Source of the DNA: Oscillospiraceae bacterium
GTDB lineage: Bacteria; Bacillota; Clostridia; Oscillospirales; Oscillospiraceae
DNA length: 50,220 nucleotides
Reading direction: 5' to 3'
NCBI GenBank assembly: GCA_024691985.1
Contig: JAILNC010000043.1
Coordinates: forward strand, 1 to 50,220
Shown: positions 1-8,453 of the stretch, piece after piece
Layout: each line of letters opens with the position of its first letter
Numbering within the stretch: the stretch's first letter is position 1
The notes under the pieces: generated by a model
Told to the model about the DNA's origin: nothing
Databases searched by the model: none
The model's input: the letters and a program-made list of their open reading frames with translations, nothing else
Position numbers and translations under genes: made by a program

Positions 1-52
1 GGTAAACGGCCCCGCCCTAATGAGTTATCTTATACGTAAGCATAAGACGCCG

Positions 53-136
53 TCACTTGGCCGAGTGGCGGCGCCTGCTTTTTACCGTGATCGTCACAGT
101 GACATTCAATACATGAAACGTCAATGTAATCGGCAT
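53..136 (-). CDS. very small basic/beta-rich ORF (MPITLTFHVLNVTVTITVKSRRRHSAK), probably mobile-element associated
   Basis: ATG on the minus strand at 136, stop at 53; purine-rich RBS-like GAAAGGGGG about 7 nt upstream; not in the supplied ORF track because of its length. Confidence 0.4.
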   Translation of the reverse strand: MPITLTFHVLNVTVTITVKSRRRHSAK

Positions 137-350
137 GGCAACACCCCCTTTCGGGTGGTGTAGCGGGTCCGCCTACCGTATTGTTGGCAACGCTCTACCC
201 TTTCGGGCAGTTGTAATTCTACAAGAAAAACGAGAAACCGTCAATATACCTTGAAATAAAACTGAACAGAACAAGGAGCATACATCTTCGTCTTTTCCTT
301 TCTTATTCATTTAATCAAATCTTTTTTGACGGTTTCTCCATTTTTCGACA

Positions 351-424
351 GGATGCGACGCAAGCGGCAGAGCGTACGGTTCGCATCCGTAAGGTCAAGG
401 GTTCGAATCCCTCCGTCTCCACCA
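351..424 (+). tRNA. tRNA-like gene, anticodon loop TTCGCAT (CGC, would be Ala); imperfect acceptor/D stem, possibly degenerate
   Basis: Anticodon stem TACGG/CCGTA (375-379/387-391), T-loop TTCGAAT, acceptor 3' CGTCTCC + A + encoded CCA; 5' GGATGCG pairs only partly and the D-stem is weak. Confidence 0.5.
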
Positions 425-472
425 AAAAGTGAAGCAGGCGTCCCGCCAGGGATGTCTGCTTTGCTTTTTGAT
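425..472 (+). terminator. long stem-loop terminator after the tRNA-like gene
   Basis: AAAAAGtgAAGCAGgC...GtCTGCTTtgCTTTTT inverted repeat followed by a T tract. Confidence 0.6.
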
Positions 473-691
473 GTCTCCCGTGGGATTCGAACCGAGCGGC
501 AGTGAATGGCGTGTCGGGGACACGCCAGAGCCGTGAGGCGGCTCGCCCGCAGGCGAGGAATCCCACCTGCTGCGCCATAAAAGGTAGGTAATTTTGATAG
601 AATTGCGTGTTTCATAATTCCGACATTTTTTCAGCTGCGTCCGGGCGCATGCCCGCATACGACGGTGCAGTTGAAAAACGGGAAATACATA

Positions 692-730
692 TTGACAAAT
701 TTCTATGTAAGTATTATTCTACACATAGAA
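692..730 (+). promoter_or_regulatory. arsR promoter with operator dyad
   Basis: TTGACA (692-697), 17-nt spacer, TATTCT (715-720); perfect inverted repeat TTCTATGT (701-708) / ACATAGAA (723-730) overlapping the -10. Confidence 0.65.
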
Positions 731-754
731 ACTGTTGAATGTAAGGGGAAGCCA

Positions 755-1072
755 ATGGAACAGATTTATACAGATACCGCGAAAATGCTCCGGGCCATAT
801 CCGATCCCAAACGGCTGCGGATTGTGGATATGCTCTCCTGCGGCGAACTGTGCGCCTGCAAGATCCTTGAAGCGTTTCACATCACGCAGCCGACGCTCTC
901 CCATGACATGAAAGTGCTTGCAGAAGCAGGGATTGTGATACAGAGACGCGAAGGGAAAAACATTTTCTACTCTCTGAACACCAAGGCCCTCAGTACGATG
1001 TACCAAAGCCTCGGACGAGTGTTTGAGGAAAAGCCGGACTGCATCTGTCACAGGAAGAACTGCTGCGATTGA
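755..1072 (+). CDS. arsR: ArsR/SmtB-family arsenic-responsive repressor
   Basis: MEQIYTDTAKMLRAISDPKRLRIVDMLSCGELCACKILEAF..., ELCxC metalloid-binding motif in the DNA-recognition region, Cys-rich C-terminus CICHRKNCCD. Confidence 0.85.
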   Translation: MEQIYTDTAKMLRAISDPKRLRIVDMLSCGELCACKILEAFHITQPTLSHDMKVLAEAGIVIQRREGKNIFYSLNTKALSTMYQSLGRVFEEKPDCICHRKNCCD

Positions 1073-1154
1073 GCCGAAGCCGTACTTCGGTCGGCTCTAT
1101 CGTTCCGTAGAGTATGGAATCAATTGAATGTTTCGACAGGAAAGGCGGACGAAA

Positions 1155-1634
1155 ATGAAAGAAGATATCCTGATAGAAAACAATATCGGCGAACCTCTGA
1201 CCGTTGAGGTCTGTAAGGATACGGAAATCATGAGGGAGATATTCACAGAGTATTCCCGGATCAAAGGAGCGGAAAGCTGTTTCAGGTCTTTTGACGCGGA
1301 AATAGCCGATTTGAATTCCTATTATGAGGGCGGCGCCATGCTTCTCGGCTCCTTCGGCGGCGTCCCGGCGGCGAGTATTGCAATAAAGCGGATCGACGAG
1401 AATATCTGCGAGGCAAAAAGGCTTTACATCAGGCCGGCTTATCGGGGCAGGGGATATGCCAGGGTGATGCTGAACGCCATGCTTGACAAAGCGAAAGAAC
1501 TCGGATTCAAAGAGGTCAGATTTACAACGAAACCGGAGGTCATGCGGATCGGATACGAATTGTATAAGAGGATGGGCTTCCTGGAGACCGGAGAACAAGA
1601 CGGCATTGTTGAGATGAGAATGTACCTGGGATAA
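1155..1634 (+). CDS. GNAT-family N-acetyltransferase in the ars module
   Basis: ICEAKRLYIRPAYRGRGYARVMLNAMLDKAKELGFKEVRFTT, the R/Q-x-x-G-x-G/A acetyl-CoA motif of GNAT. Confidence 0.8.
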   Translation: MKEDILIENNIGEPLTVEVCKDTEIMREIFTEYSRIKGAESCFRSFDAEIADLNSYYEGGAMLLGSFGGVPAASIAIKRIDENICEAKRLYIRPAYRGRGYARVMLNAMLDKAKELGFKEVRFTTKPEVMRIGYELYKRMGFLETGEQDGIVEMRMYLG

Positions 1635-1687
1635 AAAGCCCGGATCATACGGACCGAGATCATTCTGTGAAAAGAGGTTGTGAAAAA

Positions 1688-2581
1688 ATGGATGACAGGA
1701 TTCAGCAGATCCATGAGAGCGTAAAAGACTATTATTCCAGATTGACGACGCAGAAAGACGGTGAGCTGGCCTCGGCGGCGTGCAGCTGTGCTTCGGGGAG
1801 CATACCCGACCCGGTCAGGAAGATCGTTTCCGAGCTGCCGGAAGAGATCCTCACGCGTTATTACGGATGCGGCTCACCCATTCCGGACAAAATTGAGGGC
1901 TGTACCGTCCTCGATCTCGGCTGCGGCACAGGTCGGGATGTCTATGTCGTTTCAAAGCTTGTCGGAGAAAACGGCAGGGTGATCGGTGTTGACATGAACG
2001 ATGATCAGCTTGCGGTAGCCGAAAAGTATAAGGATGAGATGGCCCGAAAATGGGGATTCTCAAATGTGGAATTTCGGAAAGGTTTTATCGAGGATCTTGC
2101 TTCTGCGGGGATAGGGGACGCATCGGTCGATGTTGTGATCTCCAACTGTGTGATCAATCTCTCCCCCGACAAGGAAAGCGTCTTCTCCGAGATCCGGCGT
2201 GTTCTGAAAGACGGTGGCATATTGTATTTCAGCGACATTTTTGCCGACAGAAAAGTTCCGGAAGAGATCAGCACACATCCGCTGCTTCTGGGGGAATGCC
2301 TTGGCGGCTCCATGTCACATGACGAGTTTCGTGAGATCATGAAACGCCAGGGCTGGAGGCTTTACGCAGTCGTTTCGTCCCATGACAGCCCGATCAACAA
2401 TGAGGAAATCGAGAAGTTGGTCGGCGATATCCGATACACATCGGAAACCATACGGGCAGTGAAATCTCCCGGGCGGGGAGCGCACGGCGCTCCTTCCGGT
2501 CAGCCTGCCCGGCCCATCGCCGTACCGTATCCGCAGCAATCCTGCTGCAGCAGCGGAAGCGGGTCATGCAACTGCTGCTGA
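1688..2581 (+). CDS. arsM: arsenite S-adenosylmethyltransferase (ArsM-like) with atypical Cys-rich C-terminus
   Basis: VLDLGCGTGRDVYVVSKLVGENGRVIGVDM SAM motif, ISNCVINLSPDKESVFSEIRRVLKDGG, downstream of arsR; ends QQSCCSSGSGSCNCC. Confidence 0.85.
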   Translation: MDDRIQQIHESVKDYYSRLTTQKDGELASAACSCASGSIPDPVRKIVSELPEEILTRYYGCGSPIPDKIEGCTVLDLGCGTGRDVYVVSKLVGENGRVIGVDMNDDQLAVAEKYKDEMARKWGFSNVEFRKGFIEDLASAGIGDASVDVVISNCVINLSPDKESVFSEIRRVLKDGGILYFSDIFADRKVPEEISTHPLLLGECLGGSMSHDEFREIMKRQGWRLYAVVSSHDSPINNEEIEKLVGDIRYTSETIRAVKSPGRGAHGAPSGQPARPIAVPYPQQSCCSSGSGSCNCC

Positions 2582-2795
2582 GCCTGTGACGAAAGGTCCC
2601 AGTGAAGAAGTGCTTCAGGCATATACGACGCACAGGAGGGACTGAAAGATAGTCGGAATTGTGAAACACGCAACAGAAGCTGTCTTATAGCTTTTATATT
2701 ATGCAATCCTTTTGGGACTCTCGATCCATTATTCAGTTGAGTAAGAATCAACGATTATCTCTGTTTTGTCAAAATAGCAATCTTTAGCCAAACAA

Positions 2796-2822
2796 AAGAC
2801 AGGCCGTTTGGCCTGTCTTTTT
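2796..2822 (+). terminator. rho-independent terminator
   Basis: AAAAGACAGGCCGTTTGGCCTGTCTTTTT. Confidence 0.8.
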
Positions 2823-2926
2823 GTTGCATTCGGACGCCGTTGATCCTATAATAACCTATAATAGTACGCAGCTGTCCGAAGCCGAAGGGGACGGGCGGCA
2901 GATTTCGCAGCAAGGAGAAAACAGGC

Positions 2927-4033
2927 ATGGAACACAGCCATTCCAAAAGAAAAGCTTTGATCGGGGTCCTCCTGATGCTCATCGCAGCAACGGCCATCAT
3001 CACCGCGATCTGGTTGGCGGGCAAAAAGCCGCAGCCGCTCAGCACGTACTGGCCGTCCGACTCGACCGTGGCGCAGAGCCTCCGGAGCTACGTGTCCAAA
3101 GTGACGAACCCGAAGGATCCGGACAATTACATCCCGGAAAAGGACCGCATCGCCGTGTTCGACATGGACGGGACGCTCACCTGCGAGACCTACTATACCT
3201 ATTACGACACGATGATGTTCATCGAGTACTGCCTGGACGACCATCCGGAGAAGGTCTCGGACGAGCTGAAGCAGGTCGCGGCGGCCATAGAGCCGGGCTA
3301 TCTTGCGGACGAGACGCTCGCGCGGAACTTCGCCAGAGCCTATGCCGGGATGACGGTGGAGGAGTTCTACGACTACGTGGTCGAGTTCGGTCAGAAGTAC
3401 ACTGCGAGCTTCACCAACATGCGCTACATCGACAACTTCTATCTCCCGATGGTCGAGCTCGTGGAGTACCTGTACGACAACGGCTTCACGATCTATGTGA
3501 TCAGCGGCACCGAGCGCACGACGACGCGGGCGATCGTGGCCAACTCCCCCATCCGGGATTTCGTGACGCCCAACCACGTGATCGGCACGGATTTTGAGGT
3601 CAAGCAGCCGGGACACGAGGAGCAGTCGTCCAACATGGATTTCAAGTATGAAAACGGCGACGAGCTGATCCTCACCGGCGGCTTCATTCAGAAAAACCTC
3701 AACGCCAACAAGTCCATCTATATTGAGCGGGAGATCGGGCAGCGTCCGGTGCTGGCCTTCGGCAACAGCGGCAGCGACACGAGCATGATGAACTATACGA
3801 TCGACAGCCGGAACCCCTATCCCGCACAGGCGTACATGGTCGTCGCCGACGACAGCGTCCGGGAGTGGGGCAAGCAGGACTGGGAAACCAAGTCTGCGGA
3901 GTATATCGCGAAGGGCTATATCCCGGTCTCGATGAAAAACGACTTTGCGCAGATCTACGCGGAGGGGATCGTCCCTGCCGCGGAGCAGTACCAGCCGCGC
4001 GACTGGTCCGAGGAGTACGAAAAAGCCGCATAG
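2927..4033 (+). CDS. membrane-anchored HAD-superfamily phosphatase
   Basis: N-terminal TM segment then RIAVFDMDGTLTCETYYTYYDT; later IYVISGT and FGNSGSDTSMM motifs. Confidence 0.8.
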   Translation: MEHSHSKRKALIGVLLMLIAATAIITAIWLAGKKPQPLSTYWPSDSTVAQSLRSYVSKVTNPKDPDNYIPEKDRIAVFDMDGTLTCETYYTYYDTMMFIEYCLDDHPEKVSDELKQVAAAIEPGYLADETLARNFARAYAGMTVEEFYDYVVEFGQKYTASFTNMRYIDNFYLPMVELVEYLYDNGFTIYVISGTERTTTRAIVANSPIRDFVTPNHVIGTDFEVKQPGHEEQSSNMDFKYENGDELILTGGFIQKNLNANKSIYIEREIGQRPVLAFGNSGSDTSMMNYTIDSRNPYPAQAYMVVADDSVREWGKQDWETKSAEYIAKGYIPVSMKNDFAQIYAEGIVPAAEQYQPRDWSEEYEKAA

Positions 4034-4145
4034 AAATAGAGATCCCGTCCTGCTTTTACAATCTTGTCGAAACCGCGCATACCGGCGGCGGATACAAGTT
4101 TGAGGACTTCGCAAAAAGCGTACTGAATGATTTATAAGGGGACAT

Positions 4146-4778
4146 ATGAAGCTATACATTTTACGGCACGGAGAAACCGCGCTGAATTCAAAGGGAGTCA
4201 TGCAGGGCTGGCTTGACGAGCCGCTCAATGAAAACGGGCGCAGACTTGCCGTGCTTTCGGGCCAGGCCATGAAAGGCATTCGCTTCGACCGTTGTATCTC
4301 CAGCCCGCTCATCCGGGCAACCCAGACCGCGGAGATCATTCTGCGGGAAAGCGAAAACGCCGTGAAAATTGAAATCGACGACCGCATCCGCGAGATCAAT
4401 TTCGGAGATCTGGAGGGCAAAAGTCTTTCCGAAATGGGAAAAGAGGGCTATCTGTTCTATACCGATCCCCTCCGTTTCGCAGGGTTTCCGAACGGCGAAA
4501 GCATCAGAGACGTATGCGAAAGGACGCAGGCCTTCCTCAAAGAGCTCATTGCCAAAGACGACGGAAAGGTCTGTCTGATCAGCACGCACGGCTGCGCGAT
4601 GAGAGCGATGGTCAACTGTCTGAAAGACGATCCTTCGGATTACTGGTACGGTCACGCGCCCTATAACTGCTCGTTCACGATCGTCGAAACGGAGACCGGA
4701 ACGCCGAGGATCACCGCCGTCGACAAAGTGTATTACGACAGCAGCCTGATCGTCGACCATTTCAGGCAAAAGGATTGA
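4146..4778 (+). CDS. histidine phosphatase family (phosphoglycerate mutase-like) protein
   Basis: MKLYILRHGETALNSKGVMQGWLDEPLNENG (RHG motif), STHGC distal His. Confidence 0.85.
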   Translation: MKLYILRHGETALNSKGVMQGWLDEPLNENGRRLAVLSGQAMKGIRFDRCISSPLIRATQTAEIILRESENAVKIEIDDRIREINFGDLEGKSLSEMGKEGYLFYTDPLRFAGFPNGESIRDVCERTQAFLKELIAKDDGKVCLISTHGCAMRAMVNCLKDDPSDYWYGHAPYNCSFTIVETETGTPRITAVDKVYYDSSLIVDHFRQKD

Positions 4779-4947
4779 CAGCTTCCGGTCTATCGTATCC
4801 CCCTGTCGGTCAAAACACGCCCCGCCGGGCCGTCTTCTGTCATACCGCAGATCAGCGTTTGACAGACTGCCGCGCGGGATTTAGAATACGCGTATACAGC
4901 AAGCTGTCCGGAGCGGCGATCTATCACTTTGTACCGGAGGAAGCGCC

Positions 4948-5394
4948 ATGGCAGATAAGGAACAGGTGCCTCGGGAGCTGATCGACAATCCGGTGCTCCT
5001 CGGCTCTCCCACCTTCGGCGGGAATCCCGTGTGCTGCGCCGCCGCCATTGCCGCCATCGACTATATCCTGAAAAACGACGTCCCCGGCATATGCACAGTC
5101 CGGGGCAAGCAGCTGAAAGCAGGCCTGCAGTCCCTGGCGGAGAAGTATCCGAACGTCATCCGGGAGGTCCGCGGGATCGGGCTGATGCTCGCCGTTGAGT
5201 TCCACTCCCATGAGATCGGCTACGAGACCGCCAAGGGTCTCTTCAAGCGCCGGGTCTTGACCTCCGGAACGCTGGTGAACGCGAAGACGATCCGCTTCGA
5301 GCCGCCCGCGCTGATCTCCGAGGAGGATATCGAAGACGTCATTTCACGGATGGACATGGCGCTGGCCGACACCGTGATCTCGATGAAGCTGTGA
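4948..5394 (+). pseudogene. C-terminal remnant of a class-III (putrescine/acetylornithine-type) aminotransferase
   Basis: LLGSPTFGGNPVCCAAAIAAIDYI...HEIGYETAKGLFKRRVLTSGTLVNAKTIRFEPP matches the C-terminal third of PatA-like enzymes; the N-terminal PLP-lysine region is missing upstream. Confidence 0.7.
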
Positions 5395-5504
5395 GCCCTG
5401 CGCCGGATGCGCGTCGGTTTCAAGTGCTGCGGGACTGCGGCAGTGTTTCCCCGCAGGGTGTTTCGTGCAGATGCGAAGCGCATGTGAAGTCATGATCGAT
5501 TGAT

Positions 5505-6038
5505 ATGGAAATTTCTTTTATTTCACTCGAATTGCTTTTTGCGGCTGTCTGGCTGCTGTGCAGGATCGCCGTGTGGATCAGGCAGGGCCGGATCGACTGG
5601 AAGCGGGAGGCCGTCCTCCTTCTGATGTATGTCAATCTCGCGGTCATCATCCGTTTCTCGTTTTTCCCCAAGACGCGTGTGAACGGCCGGGTGCAGCCGC
5701 TGCTTTTTGACGCCGCGGCGGCGTTTCCTTTTCGCGTGAATCTGATCCCCTTCGTGAATCTCTTCGATTACGACAATATGAGATCTCTTCTGTGGAACGT
5801 CGTCGGGAACACCGCCATGCTTATCCCGAGCGGGATCATTCTGCCGATCGTCTACCGGAAGCTGGACAGTTTTTGGAAGGTGGCCGCCGCCGGCGCGATG
5901 CTCTCCCTCTGCATCGAGCTTCTGCAGCTTCCCTTCAGCGCCAGGGCCTCCGACATTGACGATCTGATCCTGAACACGGTCGGCGTGATGCTCGGATACG
6001 GGATCTATCGGCTCGCGAAGGCTGCCGCAAATCGATAA
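5505..6038 (+). CDS. VanZ-like family membrane protein
   Basis: VNLIPFVNLFDY..LLWNVVGNTAMLIPSGIILPIVY...ELLQLPFSARASDIDDLILNTVGVMLGYGIY. Confidence 0.8.
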   Translation: MEISFISLELLFAAVWLLCRIAVWIRQGRIDWKREAVLLLMYVNLAVIIRFSFFPKTRVNGRVQPLLFDAAAAFPFRVNLIPFVNLFDYDNMRSLLWNVVGNTAMLIPSGIILPIVYRKLDSFWKVAAAGAMLSLCIELLQLPFSARASDIDDLILNTVGVMLGYGIYRLAKAAANR

Positions 6039-6134
6039 GCCCCGGGGCAGAAAAAAAGGTTCCCGTTTCGCGGAAGCTGTGGTATAATTACTTTATCAAT
6101 CGCTTTATCCATTCAGAGAACGGGAGGCAAGACG

Positions 6135-6395
6135 ATGAAAATCACAAAACGAAACGGCAATGTCGTCGTCTACGACGACGAGAAGATCATCCAGAGTATT
6201 CTCAAGGCCAGTGCGGTCGCCGGTGAGGAGGTCAGCGAAAAGACCGCCGCCTATATCGCGGGTGAGGTCTTTGCCCGGCTCTCGGCCTCGGAGGATATTT
6301 TCTCGACCGAGGATGTGCGCAAGTGCGTGTACAAGGCGCTGTATCACAAGGGCTACACACAGACCGCGAAGATCTACGCGGAATACAAAAAGTAA
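6135..6395 (+). CDS. stand-alone ATP-cone domain protein
   Basis: MKITKRNGNVVVYDDEKIIQSILKASAVAG...FSTEDVRKCVYKALYHKGYTQTAKIYAEYKK, the ATP-cone signature without any RNR or NrdR zinc ribbon. Confidence 0.8.
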   Translation: MKITKRNGNVVVYDDEKIIQSILKASAVAGEEVSEKTAAYIAGEVFARLSASEDIFSTEDVRKCVYKALYHKGYTQTAKIYAEYKK

Positions 6396-6410
6396 ACGCA
6401 GAAACGTCAT

Positions 6411-6440
6411 TGAGACCGCCATTCGGCGGTCTCAATGCTT
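6411..6440. terminator. stem-loop terminator between convergent genes
   Basis: TTGAGACCGCCATTCGGCGGTCTCAATGCTTTTT. Confidence 0.75.
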
Positions 6441-7013
6441 TTTAATACTTTTTGTTATCCCCTGCTCCGTTACGACGGCGTCCATGCGGATATCCAGATC
6501 GTCGGTCGGGACGTCTTCGCACAGCAGAGCCTCATAGCACAGGCAGAGCGTCCGGCAGGGGTGCAGAGCCAGAAAGCGGTCATAATAGCCCAGCCCGTGG
6601 CCGAGGCGCCGTCCGTCCCGCGTCACGCTCATACACGGCACGAGGGCAAGGTCGATCCCGCCCTCCCCCGGGCGCTCGCCGTCCTCCGGCGGCTCGGGGA
6701 TGCCGAGCAGCCCCGAGCCGAGCTCCGCGGTGCTGCGGATGCGCACGGCCTCCAGCGTCTTGTCGGGGCGGCACAGCGGCACATACAGCGTCTTGCCCGA
6801 CGCGAGGGCGTCGGCCAGCAGCAGGCGCGTGTCCGGCTCGGCCCACATGCTGACATAGACGAAGACCGTCTCCGCGCTCCGCCAGGCCTCGCTCTCCAGG
6901 ACCGCCCGCCGGATGGCGGCGTCGGCGCTCAGGCGATAGTCCGGCGTCAGCTCCGCGCCGCGCTGCCGGAGTACGCGGCGCAGCGCCTGTTTCTCCTCGC
7001 GCAGCCCGCTCAT
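6432..7013 (-). CDS. 5-formyltetrahydrofolate cyclo-ligase
   Basis: MSGLREEKQALRRVLRQR...LVPCMSVTRDGRRLGHGLGYYDRFLA (RLGxGxGYYDRF motif); start chosen at the ATG overlapping the lysA end. Confidence 0.85.
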   Translation of the reverse strand: MSGLREEKQALRRVLRQRGAELTPDYRLSADAAIRRAVLESEAWRSAETVFVYVSMWAEPDTRLLLADALASGKTLYVPLCRPDKTLEAVRIRSTAELGSGLLGIPEPPEDGERPGEGGIDLALVPCMSVTRDGRRLGHGLGYYDRFLALHPCRTLCLCYEALLCEDVPTDDLDIRMDAVVTEQGITKSIKKH

Positions 7014-8302
7014 ACGTCCAGCGCGCACAGATCCTCGGCGCGCTCGCGCCGGACGGCGACATAGCTCTCTCCGCCGCGCAGCATCACGACCGGGGGCCTG
7101 CCGAGGCGGTTGTAGTTGGAGGACATCGCGTAGTTGTACGCGCCCGTGGTGCACACAGCCACAGTTTCGCCGCGCTTTATATCCGCGGGCAGGGGCACGT
7201 CCGGCTGCACGATGTCGCCGCTCTCGCAGCAGCGCCCCGCCAGCGTGAAGCGCTCCGTCTCCCCGCCGCGCTCGGCGTGCAGGACCGTATAGGCCGCGCG
7301 ATAGAGGCACCAGCGCGGGTTGTCGGTCATGCCGCCGTCGACGATGACATAGTTCTTGCAGTTCGGGATGTGCTTGACCGTGCTTACGGTGTAGACCGTC
7401 ATCCCCGCGTCGGCGACGATGCTGCGCCCCGGCTCCATCAGGACCGCGGGCAGGGCGAGGCCGAGGGCCGCGCAGCGCTCCTTTATGAAGGCCGCCAGCG
7501 CCGCGATGCGCGCCGGGATGTCGACCTGCTTGTCCGTCTCCCGATAGCGCACGCCGTAGCCGCCGCCGAGGTTGAGCACCCGCGCCTCGAAGCCGAGCTT
7601 CTCCTTCATCTCGGCCATGAAGCCCAGCATGATCTCCGCCGAGTCCTCAAACACGTTCTCATCGAAGACCATCGAGCCGACGTGGCAGTGGATGCCCTCG
7701 AGCTCCAGCCCCTCCTGCGCGAGGGCGAGGCGCGCGAATTCCAGCGCCGCGCCGGTCTGGATCGCAACGCCGAACTTGACGTCCACGGTGCCGGTGTTCA
7801 CGGCCTCGAAGGTGTGCGGGTCGATGCCCGGTGTGACGCGCAGCAGGATGCGCTGTCGGACGCCCTGCCGCCGCACCTCCTGTGCGAGGGCGAGCAGCTC
7901 CGTCTCGTTGTCGACGATGAAGCAGCCCACGCCCTGCCCGACGGCGTAGCGTATGTCTGCGTCCGTCTTGCCGTCGCCGTGGAACCAGATGCGCTCCGCC
8001 GGAAAGCCCGCGGCGAGGGCGGTATGGATCTCCCCGGAGGAGACCGTGTCCACGCCCATGCCCTCCTCGGCCATGATGCGGTACATCTGCTTGAAGGCGC
8101 AGGCCTTGCTGGCATAGAGCGGCAGGGCGTCTTCGCCGAAGCTTTCGCGCAGGGCCTGCCGGTACATGCGGCAGTTTGCGCGGATGCGGTCCTCGTCCAT
8201 GAGATAGAGGGGCGTTGCGTATTCCTCCGCCAGCGCGGGCACGCTCTGTCCCGCGAAGCGCAGCGTTCCGTCCGCGTCCCGGGTAATGTTGCTGCTGAGC
8301 AT
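7010..8302 (-). CDS. lysA: diaminopimelate decarboxylase
   Basis: TPLYLMDEDRIRANCRMYRQAL, YASKACAFKQMYRIM (PLP Lys), HCHVGSM, LNLGGGYGVRY, CESGDIV motifs. Confidence 0.9.
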   Translation of the reverse strand: MLSSNITRDADGTLRFAGQSVPALAEEYATPLYLMDEDRIRANCRMYRQALRESFGEDALPLYASKACAFKQMYRIMAEEGMGVDTVSSGEIHTALAAGFPAERIWFHGDGKTDADIRYAVGQGVGCFIVDNETELLALAQEVRRQGVRQRILLRVTPGIDPHTFEAVNTGTVDVKFGVAIQTGAALEFARLALAQEGLELEGIHCHVGSMVFDENVFEDSAEIMLGFMAEMKEKLGFEARVLNLGGGYGVRYRETDKQVDIPARIAALAAFIKERCAALGLALPAVLMEPGRSIVADAGMTVYTVSTVKHIPNCKNYVIVDGGMTDNPRWCLYRAAYTVLHAERGGETERFTLAGRCCESGDIVQPDVPLPADIKRGETVAVCTTGAYNYAMSSNYNRLGRPPVVMLRGGESYVAVRRERAEDLCALDV

Positions 8303-8375
8303 AATCCTCACCGCCGTGATCAAAAGATACCGTATTTTAGCATATTGTTAAAAAACGGTCAAGGGCCCGCGGCCG

Positions 8376-8414
8376 ACAAAAAAAGTGAGCGACAGGGCCG
8401 AAGCCCTGCCGCTC
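8376..8414 (-). terminator. terminator of the LysM-protein gene
   Basis: Minus-strand AGCGGCAGGGCTTCGGCCCTGTCGCT followed by a T tract (plus-strand AAAAAAA at the low-coordinate side). Confidence 0.7.
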
Positions 8415-8453
8415 TGGGGGGAGATAGGGGGGTAATACTTTAGTTTGGTTTGC

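Noticed and set aside
307-658. Minus-strand ORFs such as GDGGIRTLDLTDANRTLCRL and MAQQVGFLACGRAASRLWRV
   Set aside because: They are translations of the reverse strand of the tRNA-like gene, its terminator and the downstream inverted repeats; this type of DGGIRTLD-like string is a classic spurious tRNA-derived ORF
2846-4420. 524-aa minus-strand ORF opposite the HAD phosphatase
   Set aside because: Shadow ORF; low-complexity composition, while the plus strand has DxDGT and RHG motifs
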